Part shown: positions 33,753-42,515 of the stretch, one piece after another
Layout: every line of letters begins with the position of its first letter
Numbering within the stretch: position 1 is the stretch's first letter
Origin: Mesorhizobium sp. M7A.F.Ca.US.008.03.1.1
GTDB lineage: Bacteria; Pseudomonadota; Alphaproteobacteria; Rhizobiales; Rhizobiaceae
Assembly: GCF_003997495.1 (NCBI RefSeq)
Contig: NZ_RZRU01000021.1
Coordinates: forward strand, 1 to 64,000
DNA length: 64,000 nt
Direction: 5' to 3'
Notes under the pieces: model-generated
Seen by the model: the letters and a program-made list of their open reading frames with translations, nothing else
Told to the model about the DNA's origin: nothing
Database searches by the model: none
Position numbers and translations under genes: made by a program

Positions 33753-35290
33753 CCGGCGCGTCCGCGACAGGTGGCGTGGTCGCCAATCGCGGCGCCATCA
33801 CCGCCTGCGTGATCCTGGCCGTGATCATGCAGGCGCTGGACACGACCATCGCCAATGTGGCGCTGCCCTATATCCAGGGCAGCGTTTCGGCGAGCGCCGA
33901 CCAGATAAACTGGGTGCTGACGTCCTACATCGTGGCGGCCGCCGTCATGACGCCGCCTTCGGGCTATCTTGCCAACCGTTTCGGCCGCAAGCGCATCCTT
34001 TTGATATCCATCACCGGCTTCGTCGTCGCGTCGGTACTGTGCGGCTTTGCGCAGTCGCTGCCGCAGATCGTCGGATTCCGCCTGTTGCAAGGCCTGTTCG
34101 GCGCGGCCCTGGTGCCGCTGGCGCAGAGCATCCTGCTCGACATCTACAGCGTCGAGGAGCGCGGCTCGGCGATGGCGCTGTTCGGCGTTTCAGTGATGGT
34201 CGGACCGGTGCTCGGACCGGTCATCGGCGGCTGGCTGACCGAGAATGTCAGCTGGCGCTGGGTGTTCTACATCAACGTCCCGATCGGCGCCCTGGCCTTC
34301 GCCGGCGTGTCGATGTTCGTCCAGGAAGCCAAGACGGACCTCAAGGCGAGGCTGGACTGGCTGGGCTTCGGCATGCTCAGCGTCACCATCGCATCGCTGC
34401 AGATGTTCCTCGATCGCGGCGAGCAGCTCAACTGGTTCTCATCGTCCGAAATCATCGTCGAGGCACTGATCTGCGCGTCGGCCTTCTACATCTTCCTCGT
34501 CCACACTTTCACCGCCCGCAACACGTTCGTGAATCCGAGGCTTTTCCTCGACCGCAACTTTGCCGTCGGCATGATCTTCATCTTCATCATCGGCATCACC
34601 TATCTGGCCTCGCTGGCCCTGATGACGCCCTATCTGCAGACGCTGATGGGCTATCCGGTGGTGACGGCCGGCATCGTCATGGGGCCGCGCGGTCTTGGCA
34701 CCATGGCTTGCATGTTCCTGGTCGGCAGGCTGATCGGCAAGGTGGACACGCGCTGGCTGCTTCTAACCGGCCTGCTGGTCACCGCCTGGGCGATGTATGA
34801 CATGACCGGCTGGACGCCTGATGTCTCGCAATGGACGATCATCAGCACCGGCTTCATCCAGGGCGGGGGCCTGGGCTTCCTGTTCGTGCCGCTGACCACC
34901 ATCACCTTCGCCACGCTGGCGCCGGAGCGGCGCGCGGAAGGTACAGGCCTTTACAATCTGTCGCGAAACATCGGCTCCAGCGTCGGCATATCCGTCGTCA
35001 CCGCGCTGTTGACGCAGAACGTGCAGATCAACCACGCCAACATCGCCACCTATGTGACGCCTTACAACCAGGCGTTCGGCAATCCGGTGATCTTCCAGGC
35101 GATGAACCCATACAGCGCCGCCGGCCGGGCCGCGCTCGACGGCGTGGTGACGCTGCAGGCGACAATCATCAGCTACATGAACGACTTCAAGTTGATGATG
35201 ATCCTGTCGCTGGCCGCCATCCCGCTGGTTCTGTTGCTGCGCAAGCCGGCGGCTCCGGCCAAGATCGACCACAGCGCCGTGATGGAGTGA
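33749..35290 (+). CDS. EmrB-type MFS drug exporter, second pump
   Basis: A 513-residue DHA2-family transporter with 14 membrane segments. The signature LDTTIANVALPYIQG is near residue 29 and GPVLGPVIGGWL is motif C. With the adjacent fusion protein it makes a second EmrAB-type pump. It is more like classical EmrB than the 26-28 kb transporter, so the two pumps are not recent duplicates. Confidence 0.92.
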   Translation: MTGASATGGVVANRGAITACVILAVIMQALDTTIANVALPYIQGSVSASADQINWVLTSYIVAAAVMTPPSGYLANRFGRKRILLISITGFVVASVLCGFAQSLPQIVGFRLLQGLFGAALVPLAQSILLDIYSVEERGSAMALFGVSVMVGPVLGPVIGGWLTENVSWRWVFYINVPIGALAFAGVSMFVQEAKTDLKARLDWLGFGMLSVTIASLQMFLDRGEQLNWFSSSEIIVEALICASAFYIFLVHTFTARNTFVNPRLFLDRNFAVGMIFIFIIGITYLASLALMTPYLQTLMGYPVVTAGIVMGPRGLGTMACMFLVGRLIGKVDTRWLLLTGLLVTAWAMYDMTGWTPDVSQWTIISTGFIQGGGLGFLFVPLTTITFATLAPERRAEGTGLYNLSRNIGSSVGISVVTALLTQNVQINHANIATYVTPYNQAFGNPVIFQAMNPYSAAGRAALDGVVTLQATIISYMNDFKLMMILSLAAIPLVLLLRKPAAPAKIDHSAVME

Positions 35291-35339
35291 CGACGGTCGA
35301 GGCTCATCTGGCAGGACAAGCAACAGCCAAAAAGAAACG

Positions 35340-35367
35340 GGGGTCCTGTGAGGGACTACAGGACCCC
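35340..35367 (-). terminator. Intrinsic terminator downstream of the second FAS1 gene
   Basis: A perfect 10-bp stem, GGGGTCCTGT/ACAGGACCCC, with an 8-base loop. On the minus strand it is followed by TTTCTTTTT. It lies 112 bp after the FAS1 stop and may also stop the convergent pump operon. Confidence 0.7.
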
Positions 35368-35478
35368 GGCGGATGCCGATACGACTTCCCAAGAAACATG
35401 GCACCTCGTCACGAAGTGGGGACGGCAGACCCGAGAAAGCCCCAACGGATCTGCCTTGATCCCCTTCGCCGGAAGCCG

Positions 35479-36039
35479 TTACTTCGGCAACAGCACCTTG
35501 TTGACGACGTGGATGACGCCGTTCGACTGGTTGACGTCGGCGATCATCACTCGCGCTTCGCCGCCTGACTCATCCATGATGTAGAGCTTGCCCTTCTTGA
35601 CTTCGGCGGTCAGCGTGTCACCGGAGACGGTCTTCATCTCGTACTTGCCGCCCATCGCCTTGGCCTTCTTCATCATCTCGGCGCCCGAAATCTTGCCGGC
35701 CACGACATGCGCGGTCAGCACCTTGGTGAGCTTGTCCTTGTTCTCCGGCTTCAGCAGCGTGTCGACGGTGCCTTTGGGCAATTTCGCAAACGCTGCATTG
35801 GTCGGGGCAAAGACTGTGAACGGGCCGGCGCCCTGCAGCGTGTCGACCAGGCCGGCGGCCTTGACCGCGGCGACCAGCGTCGTGTGGTCCTTCGAATTGA
35901 CGGCGTTCTCGACGATGTTCTTGGTGGTGTACATCGGCGCGCCGCCGACATTCGGGTTTTTGGCATAGGCAGGCGCGGCAATCGCCACGCTGGCGACGAG
36001 CGCGGAAAGGGCGATGGTCCTGAATGACGGCAAGCGCAT
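35479..36039 (-). CDS. Exported fasciclin (FAS1) domain protein, copy 2
   Basis: A 186-residue protein with a Sec signal (cleavage likely after PAYA at about 26) and one FAS1 domain with GAGPFTVFAPTNAAF and NGVIHVVNKVLLP. A long central block (KNIVENAVNSKDHTTLVAAV) is identical to copy 1, while the C-terminal third has diverged. GGAGGAA precedes the ATG at 36039. It shares an ECF-like promoter with copy 1 and is probably in the same regulon. Confidence 0.9.
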   Translation of the reverse strand: MRLPSFRTIALSALVASVAIAAPAYAKNPNVGGAPMYTTKNIVENAVNSKDHTTLVAAVKAAGLVDTLQGAGPFTVFAPTNAAFAKLPKGTVDTLLKPENKDKLTKVLTAHVVAGKISGAEMMKKAKAMGGKYEMKTVSGDTLTAEVKKGKLYIMDESGGEARVMIADVNQSNGVIHVVNKVLLPK

Positions 36040-36098
36040 GTGGTCTTCCTCCGGGTGAGGGCTAATCGGAATTGATAGCCTTTGGAAACGCACAGGCA

Positions 36099-36126
36099 GT
36101 CACGCCGCCGGCGGGGCGCAAGTTTC
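36099..36126 (-). promoter_or_regulatory. ECF-type promoter before the second FAS1 gene
   Basis: On the minus strand GAAACT (36126-36121) and CGTGAC (36104-36099) are 16 bp apart, about 60 bp before the FAS1 start. The resemblance to 24877-24903 suggests the same sigma factor. Confidence 0.4.
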
Positions 36127-36163
36127 GCCGATCACGGGAACGTGATGCCGGAGCTGCTTGAAC

Positions 36164-36192
36164 GAAAAAAGCCCCGCGCGAGGCGGGGCTTT
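36164..36192 (-). terminator. Intrinsic terminator of the rpmH-rnpA-yidC operon
   Basis: The stem AAGCCCCGC/GCGGGGCTT has a 5-base loop and, on the minus strand, ends in TTTTTT. It lies 27 bp after the yidC stop. Confidence 0.88.
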
Positions 36193-36218
36193 GAAAGCTG
36201 GAGAAAGCACTGCGCCTT

Positions 36219-38030
36219 CTATTCGGCCGGTGATGGTTTCTTTCGGAACAGCGCGACCAGATTGTCCCACAGCTCGATCTTGGCGCCTTGGCGCTTCATG
36301 ATGATGCCCTGCTGGAGGATCGACAGCGTGTTATTCCACGCCCAGTAGATGACCAGGCCGGCCGGGAAACCCGCCATCATGAAGGTGAAGATGACAGGCA
36401 TCCAGGTGAAGATCGCCGCCTGCGTCGGATCCGGTGGCGTCGGGTTCATGCGCATCTGCAGGAACATGGTGACGCCCATGATCAGCGGCCAGACGCCGAT
36501 CATCAGCATGTGCGGCAGGGTGACCGGGATCAGGCCGAAGAGGTTGAACAGCGACGTCGGGTCGGGTGCGGCCAGATCCTGGATCCAGCCGAAGAACGGC
36601 GCGTGCCGCATCTCGATGGTGATGTAGAGCACCTTGTAGAGCGAGAAGAAGACCGGGATCTGCAGCGCCACCGGCCAGCAGCCGGCAAGCGGGTTGATCT
36701 TCTCGGTCTTGTACAGCTCCATCATCGCCTGCTGCTGCTTCATCTTGTCGTCCGCGTATTTCTCGCGGATCTCGAGCATCTTCGGCTGCACCTTCTTCAT
36801 GTTCGCCATCGACGCGTAGGACTTGTTGGCGAGGGGGTAGAAGATGGCCTTGACGATGACGGTGGTGGCGAGGATGGCCAGGCCGAAATTACCGAAGAAT
36901 TTGTAGAGCGTGTCGATCAGCCAGAACATCGGCTTGGTGATGAAGTGGAACCAGCCCCAGTCGATCAGGAGATCAAACCGCTTGATATGACGGTCCTCCG
37001 CATAGGCGTTGATCTTGCCGACTTCCTTGGCGCCGGCGAAGATTTCGCTCTCCACCGTCGCCGACTGGCCGGCATCGACGGTGATCGGGTCGGTGAGGAA
37101 ATCGGACTGGTAGCGATGGCGGCCGTCCTCGAAATAGGCGTAGCGCGGCTGGAACGGCTGCTTCTCGGTCGGGACCAGCGTCACCGCCCAGTATTTGTCG
37201 GTAATGCCGAGCCATCCGTCGGTCGACTTGCCCGGCGTGAACTGCTTGTCCTTCTCGATAGACGCGTATTTGTGCTCCTGAAGGCCTTCGGTGCCGGTGA
37301 AGCCGATCAGGCCCTCATGCAGCACATAGGTGCTGGCAACGAGCGGCTTGTCGAAGCGGGTGACGCGGCCGTAATTGGACAGCGAGACGGCGGCCGTGCC
37401 CGCATTCTGCACCGTGTCGGACACCGTAAACATGTAGTTGGTGTCGACGGAAAAGGTGCGCTTGAAGGTCAGGCCCTTGTCGTTCGAATAGGTCAGCGTG
37501 ACCGGGGTCGTCGGCGTCAGCGTCGCATTGCCGTCGACGGCCCACACAGTCTCGGGACCGGGCACCGCGCCGGTCTTGTCGTTGCCGACGAAGCCGATCT
37601 CGGCATAGTAGCCATTGGGCAGTGCCGCCGGGTTGAGCAGGCTGATCTCGGGTGAGTTCTTGTCGACCGTCTCGGTGTAGTGCTTGAGCTTGAGGTCGTC
37701 GAGACGGGCGCCGGTCAGGTTGATCGAACCCTCGAGGCTCGGCGTGTCGATCCTGGCGCGGGTCGTCGTGGCGAGTGCCTGTTCGCGGCCGGCCGGCGTC
37801 ACGGCGTCTGTTCCCGGTGCATTCGGAATGGCGCCAGGGGCGGCGGGCGTTTCGGTGTCGGTACCGGGATTGGTGCCGGCGGCCTTCTTCTGCTCCTCGA
37901 CGCGCTGCTGTTCGACGCGGGCGGCTTCGCGCTGCGCTTCGCTGCGCGGCAACACGTAGAAATATTGCCATACCGCCAGGATCAGCACCGACAGCGCGAT
38001 GGTGATGAAGAAGTTCCGGTTGTTTTCCAT
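36219..38030 (-). CDS. yidC: Membrane protein insertase YidC
   Basis: A 603-residue YidC/Oxa1 insertase. One N-terminal membrane segment (about 7-25) is followed by a Pro/Thr-rich linker, a large periplasmic beta domain (about 85-370) and the C-terminal five-helix insertase core (FFGNFGLAILATTVIVKAIFYPLA, with AGCWPVALQIPVFFSLYKVLY). It inserts and folds inner-membrane proteins with or without SecYEG. Only 14 bp separate it from rnpA, so there is no room for yidD. Confidence 0.96.
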   Translation of the reverse strand: MENNRNFFITIALSVLILAVWQYFYVLPRSEAQREAARVEQQRVEEQKKAAGTNPGTDTETPAAPGAIPNAPGTDAVTPAGREQALATTTRARIDTPSLEGSINLTGARLDDLKLKHYTETVDKNSPEISLLNPAALPNGYYAEIGFVGNDKTGAVPGPETVWAVDGNATLTPTTPVTLTYSNDKGLTFKRTFSVDTNYMFTVSDTVQNAGTAAVSLSNYGRVTRFDKPLVASTYVLHEGLIGFTGTEGLQEHKYASIEKDKQFTPGKSTDGWLGITDKYWAVTLVPTEKQPFQPRYAYFEDGRHRYQSDFLTDPITVDAGQSATVESEIFAGAKEVGKINAYAEDRHIKRFDLLIDWGWFHFITKPMFWLIDTLYKFFGNFGLAILATTVIVKAIFYPLANKSYASMANMKKVQPKMLEIREKYADDKMKQQQAMMELYKTEKINPLAGCWPVALQIPVFFSLYKVLYITIEMRHAPFFGWIQDLAAPDPTSLFNLFGLIPVTLPHMLMIGVWPLIMGVTMFLQMRMNPTPPDPTQAAIFTWMPVIFTFMMAGFPAGLVIYWAWNNTLSILQQGIIMKRQGAKIELWDNLVALFRKKPSPAE

Positions 38031-38044
38031 CGAAAGCCCTTGGC

Positions 38045-38398
38045 CTATCGTGTTCCGCGCAGTCGGCGGGAGAGTTCGGCCTTCAACTGGCCGAACGGAG
38101 TGGTAAGCACGTCTTCGCGCCCGACGATGACATAGTCATTGCCAGGCGCCATGTCACTTGCAGCATGCGTGCGGACGGCTTCTCTCAGCCGCCGCCGGAC
38201 GCGGTTGCGGACAACCGCATTGCCGACCTTCTTGGTGACGGTGTAGCCGACGCGCGGCGACAGGCCGTCGCCGCGGTCGAGAACCTCAACGAGAAAAAGC
38301 CGCCCGCGTCGCTTTTCACCACGACGGACGGCCAGGAATTCAGCGCGCTTCAGAAGCCGCTTGGGATTTGGTCCCACTGGCTTGCCGGTTGCGGGCAA
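38045..38398 (-). CDS. rnpA: Ribonuclease P protein component
   Basis: A 117-residue protein subunit of RNase P, which helps the RNA subunit cut tRNA 5' leaders. The signature RVGYTVTKKVGNAVVRNRVRRRLREAVR is clear. The start taken is TTG at 38398, with GGAAGA upstream, 16 bp after the rpmH stop. The same frame is open to an ATG at 38494; that longer form would overlap rpmH by 80 bp and add a 32-residue tail. Which start is used cannot be told from sequence. Confidence 0.9.
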   Translation of the reverse strand: MPATGKPVGPNPKRLLKRAEFLAVRRGEKRRGRLFLVEVLDRGDGLSPRVGYTVTKKVGNAVVRNRVRRRLREAVRTHAASDMAPGNDYVIVGREDVLTTPFGQLKAELSRRLRGTR

Positions 38399-38414
38399 CG
38401 ATCTCGTCTTCCGT

Positions 38415-38549
38415 TCAGGCGCTGAGCCGCTTGCGACCGCGGTTGCGGCGAGCTGCGACGACGCCGCGACCACCCTTGGTGGCCATGCGGGCACGGAAGC
38501 CGTGCCGACGTTTGCGGACGAGTTTAGACGGTTGGTAGGTACGCTTCAT
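38415..38549 (-). CDS. rpmH: Ribosomal protein bL34
   Basis: A 44-residue large-subunit protein, MKRTYQPSKLVRKRRHGFRA and so on to GRKRLSA, complete and canonical. It is the first gene of the rpmH-rnpA-yidC operon, behind a good promoter at 38671-38699. Confidence 0.97.
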   Translation of the reverse strand: MKRTYQPSKLVRKRRHGFRARMATKGGRGVVAARRNRGRKRLSA

Positions 38550-38670
38550 TTGTTTTAATACCGCGGGGTGCGGCCCTTCTTGATTCTGTCACTGTGTAAC
38601 AGGAGCTTTGCCGGGCCGGCTTTGGCGCGATCGAAACCGCGCCGGGACGAATGGCCCGAGCGTGTGCGGG

Positions 38671-38699
38671 CTTATAGAAAGAAGGCTTTTGGAAGTCAA
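38671..38699 (-). promoter_or_regulatory. Sigma-70-type promoter of rpmH
   Basis: On the minus strand TTGACT (38699-38694) and TATAAG (38676-38671) are exactly 17 bp apart. This predicts transcription from about 38664, with a 115-base leader before rpmH. Confidence 0.75.
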
Positions 38700-38827
38700 T
38701 CCGGAGTCGTCGGGCGCAATCCGGCTCCGTTCAGGCCGGTTTATGTTTGCGACCAAGGATGAAATTGGCAAAAAAGCCGTAATCGCCTAATCTGCGTTGA
38801 TCAAGTGATCGTGAAGACATTAGCCGC

Positions 38828-40330
38828 ATGAGCGAAACCATACAGGCACAGGAAGGGATCGGCACGGCGGGGTCCACCGAGGCGCCAGCCACCGTGCGCA
38901 CGGTTCCGCTGTCGCGCGGCCTGTCGACCAAGCTGCTGCTGCTGACCATCGTCTTCGTGCTGTTGGCCGAAGTGCTGATCTTCCTGCCCTGGATCGCGAG
39001 CTACCGGCTGAACTGGCTGAAGGAACGGCTGAGCACGGCGGCGGCGGTGTCGATCGTGCTGGTGCAAGGCGAATCCACCTCGCTGTCGCGCACGGCCCAG
39101 AACGACGTTCTGATGGCGATCGGCGCCAAGGCGATCGCGGTGCGCGACGGCGGCGTCTCGCGGCTGCTGGTGGTGGCCGAAATGCCGCCGAAGGTCGACG
39201 AGCACATCGATATCGCATCGATCGGCATGATCAAGGGCATGACCGGTGCGCTCGACACGCTGTTTTTCGGCGGCGACCGGATGCTGCGCGTCTTCGGCCC
39301 GGTCGGCGACTCGGATAAGGAGTTCGAACTGATCATGCCGGACAACAGCCTGCGCAATGCGATGCTGCGCTATTCGCGCAATGTCGCCTTCGTCTCGCTA
39401 CTGATCTCGCTGTTCACCGCCATGCTGGTCTATGCCGCCATCGACCTGATCATGATCGGGCCGATCCGGACGATGACGCGCTCGATGCTGTCCTTCTCCG
39501 AGGCGCCCGACGATCCCGGACGGATCATCCATCCGGCTGCCCGCGCCGACGAGATCGGCGTTGCCGAGCGCGAGTTGTCGCAGATGCAGGAGCGGTTGCA
39601 AAAAATGCTCTCCGAGCAGAAGCACCTTGCCGACCTCGGCCTCGCGGTCTCCAAGATCAACCATGACATGCGCAACATCCTGGCCTCGGCGCAGCTGATG
39701 TCGGACCGCCTGCGCCAGGTCAAGGATCCGACGGTGCAGGCCTTCGCGCCGAAACTGCTGCGCGCGCTCGACCGCGCCGTGTCCTATTCCGAAGGCGTGC
39801 TTCATTACGGCCGCACCCAGGAGCCGCCGCCGGCGCGCCGACGCTTGAGGCTGCGCCAGCTGGTCGAGGACGTGCACGGCCTGCTCGACATCGAGCAAGG
39901 CATCGAGTTCGTCAACTCCGTCGAGCCGGCCTTCGAGGTCGACGCCGATTCCGATCAGCTGTTCCGCGTGCTCACCAATCTGTGCCGCAACTCGGTGCAG
40001 GCGATGGCGGCCGACAGCGAAAGCGCCCTGGTGCGCCGCCTGGCAGTGTCGGCCGTGCGCCTGGGCAGCGTCAGCCGCATTGCCGTCAGCGACACCGGCC
40101 CCGGCCTGCCGCCCAAGGCGCGCGAAAACCTGTTCGCGGCGTTTCGTGGCTCGGCCCGCAGCGGCGGCACCGGCCTTGGCCTGGCGATCGCGCACGAACT
40201 GATCCGTGCGCATGGCGGCACGGTGGAGCTGGTCGAGAGCATTGGCGGGCGCACCACATTCGCCGTCACCATCCCCGACCAGCCGGTCCGGCTCGACCAG
40301 GCCCGCAACGGCCTGCGCCGCCCGGCCTGA
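38828..40330 (+). CDS. Sensor histidine kinase without a partner
   Basis: A 500-residue kinase: two membrane segments (about 36-56 and 187-210) enclose a periplasmic sensor domain, followed by a HAMP region, a dimerisation helix with the phospho-acceptor His279 (SKINHDMRNIL) and an ATPase domain with DTGPGLP and GGTGLGLAIAHEL. No response regulator gene is adjacent, so its partner is elsewhere. The predicted sensor region has no recognisable fold. It is divergent from rpmH. Confidence 0.88.
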   Translation: MSETIQAQEGIGTAGSTEAPATVRTVPLSRGLSTKLLLLTIVFVLLAEVLIFLPWIASYRLNWLKERLSTAAAVSIVLVQGESTSLSRTAQNDVLMAIGAKAIAVRDGGVSRLLVVAEMPPKVDEHIDIASIGMIKGMTGALDTLFFGGDRMLRVFGPVGDSDKEFELIMPDNSLRNAMLRYSRNVAFVSLLISLFTAMLVYAAIDLIMIGPIRTMTRSMLSFSEAPDDPGRIIHPAARADEIGVAERELSQMQERLQKMLSEQKHLADLGLAVSKINHDMRNILASAQLMSDRLRQVKDPTVQAFAPKLLRALDRAVSYSEGVLHYGRTQEPPPARRRLRLRQLVEDVHGLLDIEQGIEFVNSVEPAFEVDADSDQLFRVLTNLCRNSVQAMAADSESALVRRLAVSAVRLGSVSRIAVSDTGPGLPPKARENLFAAFRGSARSGGTGLGLAIAHELIRAHGGTVELVESIGGRTTFAVTIPDQPVRLDQARNGLRRPA

Positions 40331-40585
40331 TCCTTTAAGCACTGTCTGCCCGACGCTCGTGCCTCTCTGGGCAGGTGCTTCTTCCTGCCGAGGAGGAAAC
40401 GGGCCTCGGCTTCGGACCGTTTCCAAGCGCCGGAATCCGGGCCGTCATCGCGAGCCGAGGCCCTTGTGACAAAACTTTTGCCGGATCGGCTTGCTTTTCC
40501 GAAATTCAGTCGCTAGGGAACACGTCTCGTCGCGGCCGGTCGTTCACGATCGGATCGCGGGGTCATGGAAAGCATGGCCTGTTGC
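40331..40585. other. Intergenic region before tRNA-Arg
   Basis: No gene is supported in these 255 bases. A weak promoter-like pair (TTGCTT, then CTAGGG after 16 bp, near 40490-40517) may serve the tRNA. Confidence 0.4.
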
Positions 40586-40662
40586 GCGCCCGTAGCTCAG
40601 CTGGATAGAGCACCAGACTACGAATCTGGGGGTCAGGAGTTCGAATCTCTTCGGGCGCGCCA
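40586..40662 (+). tRNA. tRNA-Arg(ACG)
   Basis: A complete 77-base tRNA with CCA encoded. The acceptor stem is GCGCCCG/CGGGCGC, the D arm GCTC..GAGC, the anticodon stem CCAGA/TCTGG around the loop CTACGAA (anticodon ACG, read as ICG), and the T arm holds TTCGAAT. It decodes CGU, CGC and CGA. No integrase or repeated tRNA end lies nearby. Confidence 0.96.
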
Positions 40663-40745
40663 AAACCATCCATGAACTATGGTTCGTTGATTGAGACCGC
40701 TGCTGCTCGACGGCGCAGACGAGGCGGAAACCAGCGGAGCCTGAC

Positions 40746-41510
40746 TTGACCCTGTCCTCTACCAGCATCAAGCGCGCCCTCATCACCGGCGCGGGAGCGG
40801 CCGACGGCATCGGCTTTGCCATTGCCCGGCAGCTGGGCCATGCCGGTCATGCCGTTTTCCTCACCGGTGCCAGTGCGCGTGTGCTCGATCGCGCCGCCGA
40901 GTTGTGCGCCGAAGACATCGATGCCAAAGCCGTGGTCGCCGATCTCACCATCGCTGACGATGTCGCGCGGCTGCGGGCCGAGGTCGGCGCGGTCGATATC
41001 CTGGTCAACAATGCCGGCATGAGCTCGCTGGCATCGCCCTCGGCCGACAAGGCGTTTCTCGCCATGACCGAGGCCGACTGGGATCAGGGGATCGACGTCA
41101 GCCTGAAGACGGCATTCCTCGTCACGAAGGCGTTCTTGCCGGCGATGATCGAAGCGGGCTACGGGCGCATCGTCAATGTGGCGTCGGTCACCGGACCACT
41201 GGTGTCTTTCGAGGGCACATCAGCCTATTCCGCCGCCAAGGCCGGCATGGTCGGCCTGACGCGTACGCTGGCGCTGGAAGTGGCGAGACACGGTATCACG
41301 GCCAATGCCGTGGCCCCCGGCTGGATCGAAACGGGATCGTCGAGCGAGATGGAGCGGATAGCGGCCCTGCACACGCCGCCGGCGCGGGCCGGGCGGCCGG
41401 ATGAGGTGGCCGCCGCGGTGGTGTTCCTGGCCTCGGAAGGTCCCAGCTATATCAATGGCGCCCTGCTGGTGGTCGACGGCGGCAACAGCCTTCAGGAGCG
41501 CAAGGGCTGA
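40746..41510 (+). CDS. SDR family oxidoreductase (FabG-like)
   Basis: A 254-residue short-chain dehydrogenase. The cofactor motif is TGAGAADGIG near residue 14, NNAG follows, and the catalytic Ser-Tyr-Lys is seen as NVASVTG, SAYSAAKAG. The terminal stretch SYINGALLVVDGG is FabG-like. The start is TTG at 40746 behind GCGGAG; no better start exists. The substrate is unknown; the GntR regulator and importer next to it suggest a catabolic role. Confidence 0.88.
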   Translation: MTLSSTSIKRALITGAGAADGIGFAIARQLGHAGHAVFLTGASARVLDRAAELCAEDIDAKAVVADLTIADDVARLRAEVGAVDILVNNAGMSSLASPSADKAFLAMTEADWDQGIDVSLKTAFLVTKAFLPAMIEAGYGRIVNVASVTGPLVSFEGTSAYSAAKAGMVGLTRTLALEVARHGITANAVAPGWIETGSSSEMERIAALHTPPARAGRPDEVAAAVVFLASEGPSYINGALLVVDGGNSLQERKG

Positions 41511-41573
41511 AGGCTCAAAGGTGCTTGTCGTCCGGGTCGGCGGCGGGCACACCTCGCCCAAGCTCCTCGCCCC

Positions 41574-42275
41574 TCAAGACGCCTTTGCCAGAAAATTGCG
41601 ATAGTCCGACTTCGCCTGCAGCAGGCGCAGCACGTTGTCGCGTGAGCCCCGCACATGGGCGCGCGCCAGGGTGCCGGCTCTGGCAGCGTCGCCGGCGCAG
41701 ATGGCGTCGACGATCTCGGCGTGCTCGTCGCGGGCGATCTTCCATTCGTCCAGCCAGAGCAGCTCGGTCCAGACATAGTGCTGGCACTTGTCGAGGATGC
41801 CGCACAGCATGTTGTGCAGCATGACATTGCCGCTGATTTCTGCGATGACGCGGTGCAGGTCGATGCCGACTTCCAGTTCCTGGAATTTTTCCCGATTGGT
41901 GCGTTCCGGAATGGCAGCCAGCCGCTCGCATTCGGCCAGCATGGCGCGCAGCCGCGCCTTGTCCTGTTCCGTCGCGGCCGCTGCCGCAAGTTCCGTCGCA
42001 TGGCCGTCGAGCAGTTCGCGTATCTCGAAGGCTTCACGGAACATGGTGATGTCAAACTCGGTGACGACATAGCCTTGGCGCGGCCGGCCGGTGACCAGTC
42101 CGTCGCGCTCGAGGCGATTGAAGGCCTCGCGCACCGGGGTCCGGCTGACAGTCAGCTTCGCGGCGATGTCGTTTTCGGTGACGCGTGAGCCCGGCTGAAT
42201 CTGGCCGGTCACGATCATCGCCTTGAGCGCGGAGTAGACCGAGTCGCGCAACGTATTTTTGGTTTCCTTGGCCAA
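41574..42275 (-). CDS. GntR family (FCD) transcriptional regulator
   Basis: A 233-residue regulator: winged helix with ENDIAAKLTVSRTPVREAFNRLERDGLV, then an FCD ligand-binding domain with the metal-site residues around FREAFEIRELLDG and DLHRVIAEISGN. The start is TTG at 42275, with GGGAAGGGAAGC directly before it; the frame is open to a GTG at 42314 without a ribosome site. A perfect palindrome of the type these proteins bind lies before the divergent importer genes. Confidence 0.88.
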   Translation of the reverse strand: MAKETKNTLRDSVYSALKAMIVTGQIQPGSRVTENDIAAKLTVSRTPVREAFNRLERDGLVTGRPRQGYVVTEFDITMFREAFEIRELLDGHATELAAAAATEQDKARLRAMLAECERLAAIPERTNREKFQELEVGIDLHRVIAEISGNVMLHNMLCGILDKCQHYVWTELLWLDEWKIARDEHAEIVDAICAGDAARAGTLARAHVRGSRDNVLRLLQAKSDYRNFLAKAS

Positions 42276-42421
42276 GCTTCCCTTCCCACTTCTCCGGCTT
42301 TTCAGCCGGAACACGCATAGCTGTAGCCGCAGTCGGCATAATTTGCCACGCCCCCGGCGGCGCCGTCATTCACCAAGCTGGTCCGGCACGAAGCGCGTAA
42401 ATTTCGAGCGCGCCGGCGGTG

Positions 42422-42449
42422 TTGACAACATCGATCGCTAGGCTACACT
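42422..42449 (+). promoter_or_regulatory. Promoter of the polyamine-type importer
   Basis: TTGACA (42422-42427) and TACACT (42444-42449) are 16 bp apart. The predicted start, near 42456, falls inside the palindrome TTGTATACAA. Confidence 0.6.
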
Positions 42450-42454
42450 CAAAA

Positions 42455-42464
42455 TTGTATACAA
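42455..42464. promoter_or_regulatory. GntR-type operator TTGTATACAA
   Basis: A perfect 10-bp palindrome at the predicted transcription start of the importer operon. It matches the TTGTATACAA-like sites bound by FCD-type GntR repressors. Repression relieved by the imported or degraded substrate is the natural reading. Confidence 0.6.
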
Positions 42465-42515
42465 AATAGCATGCCAAATCAAAAACAATGGGAACACCGG
42501 TTGGAGAGCCGAAAA

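Noticed and set aside
26368..35290. The two EmrAB-type pumps as a recent duplication
   Set aside because: The transporters and fusion proteins differ clearly in sequence, and the regulators belong to different families (TetR and MarR) in different arrangements.
36288..37655. A long plus-strand open frame within yidC
   Set aside because: yidC is unambiguous; the antisense product is highly charged shadow sequence.
40586..40662. tRNA-Arg as an integration site for a genomic island
   Set aside because: No integrase gene, no repeated tRNA 3' end and no change in codon use next to it.
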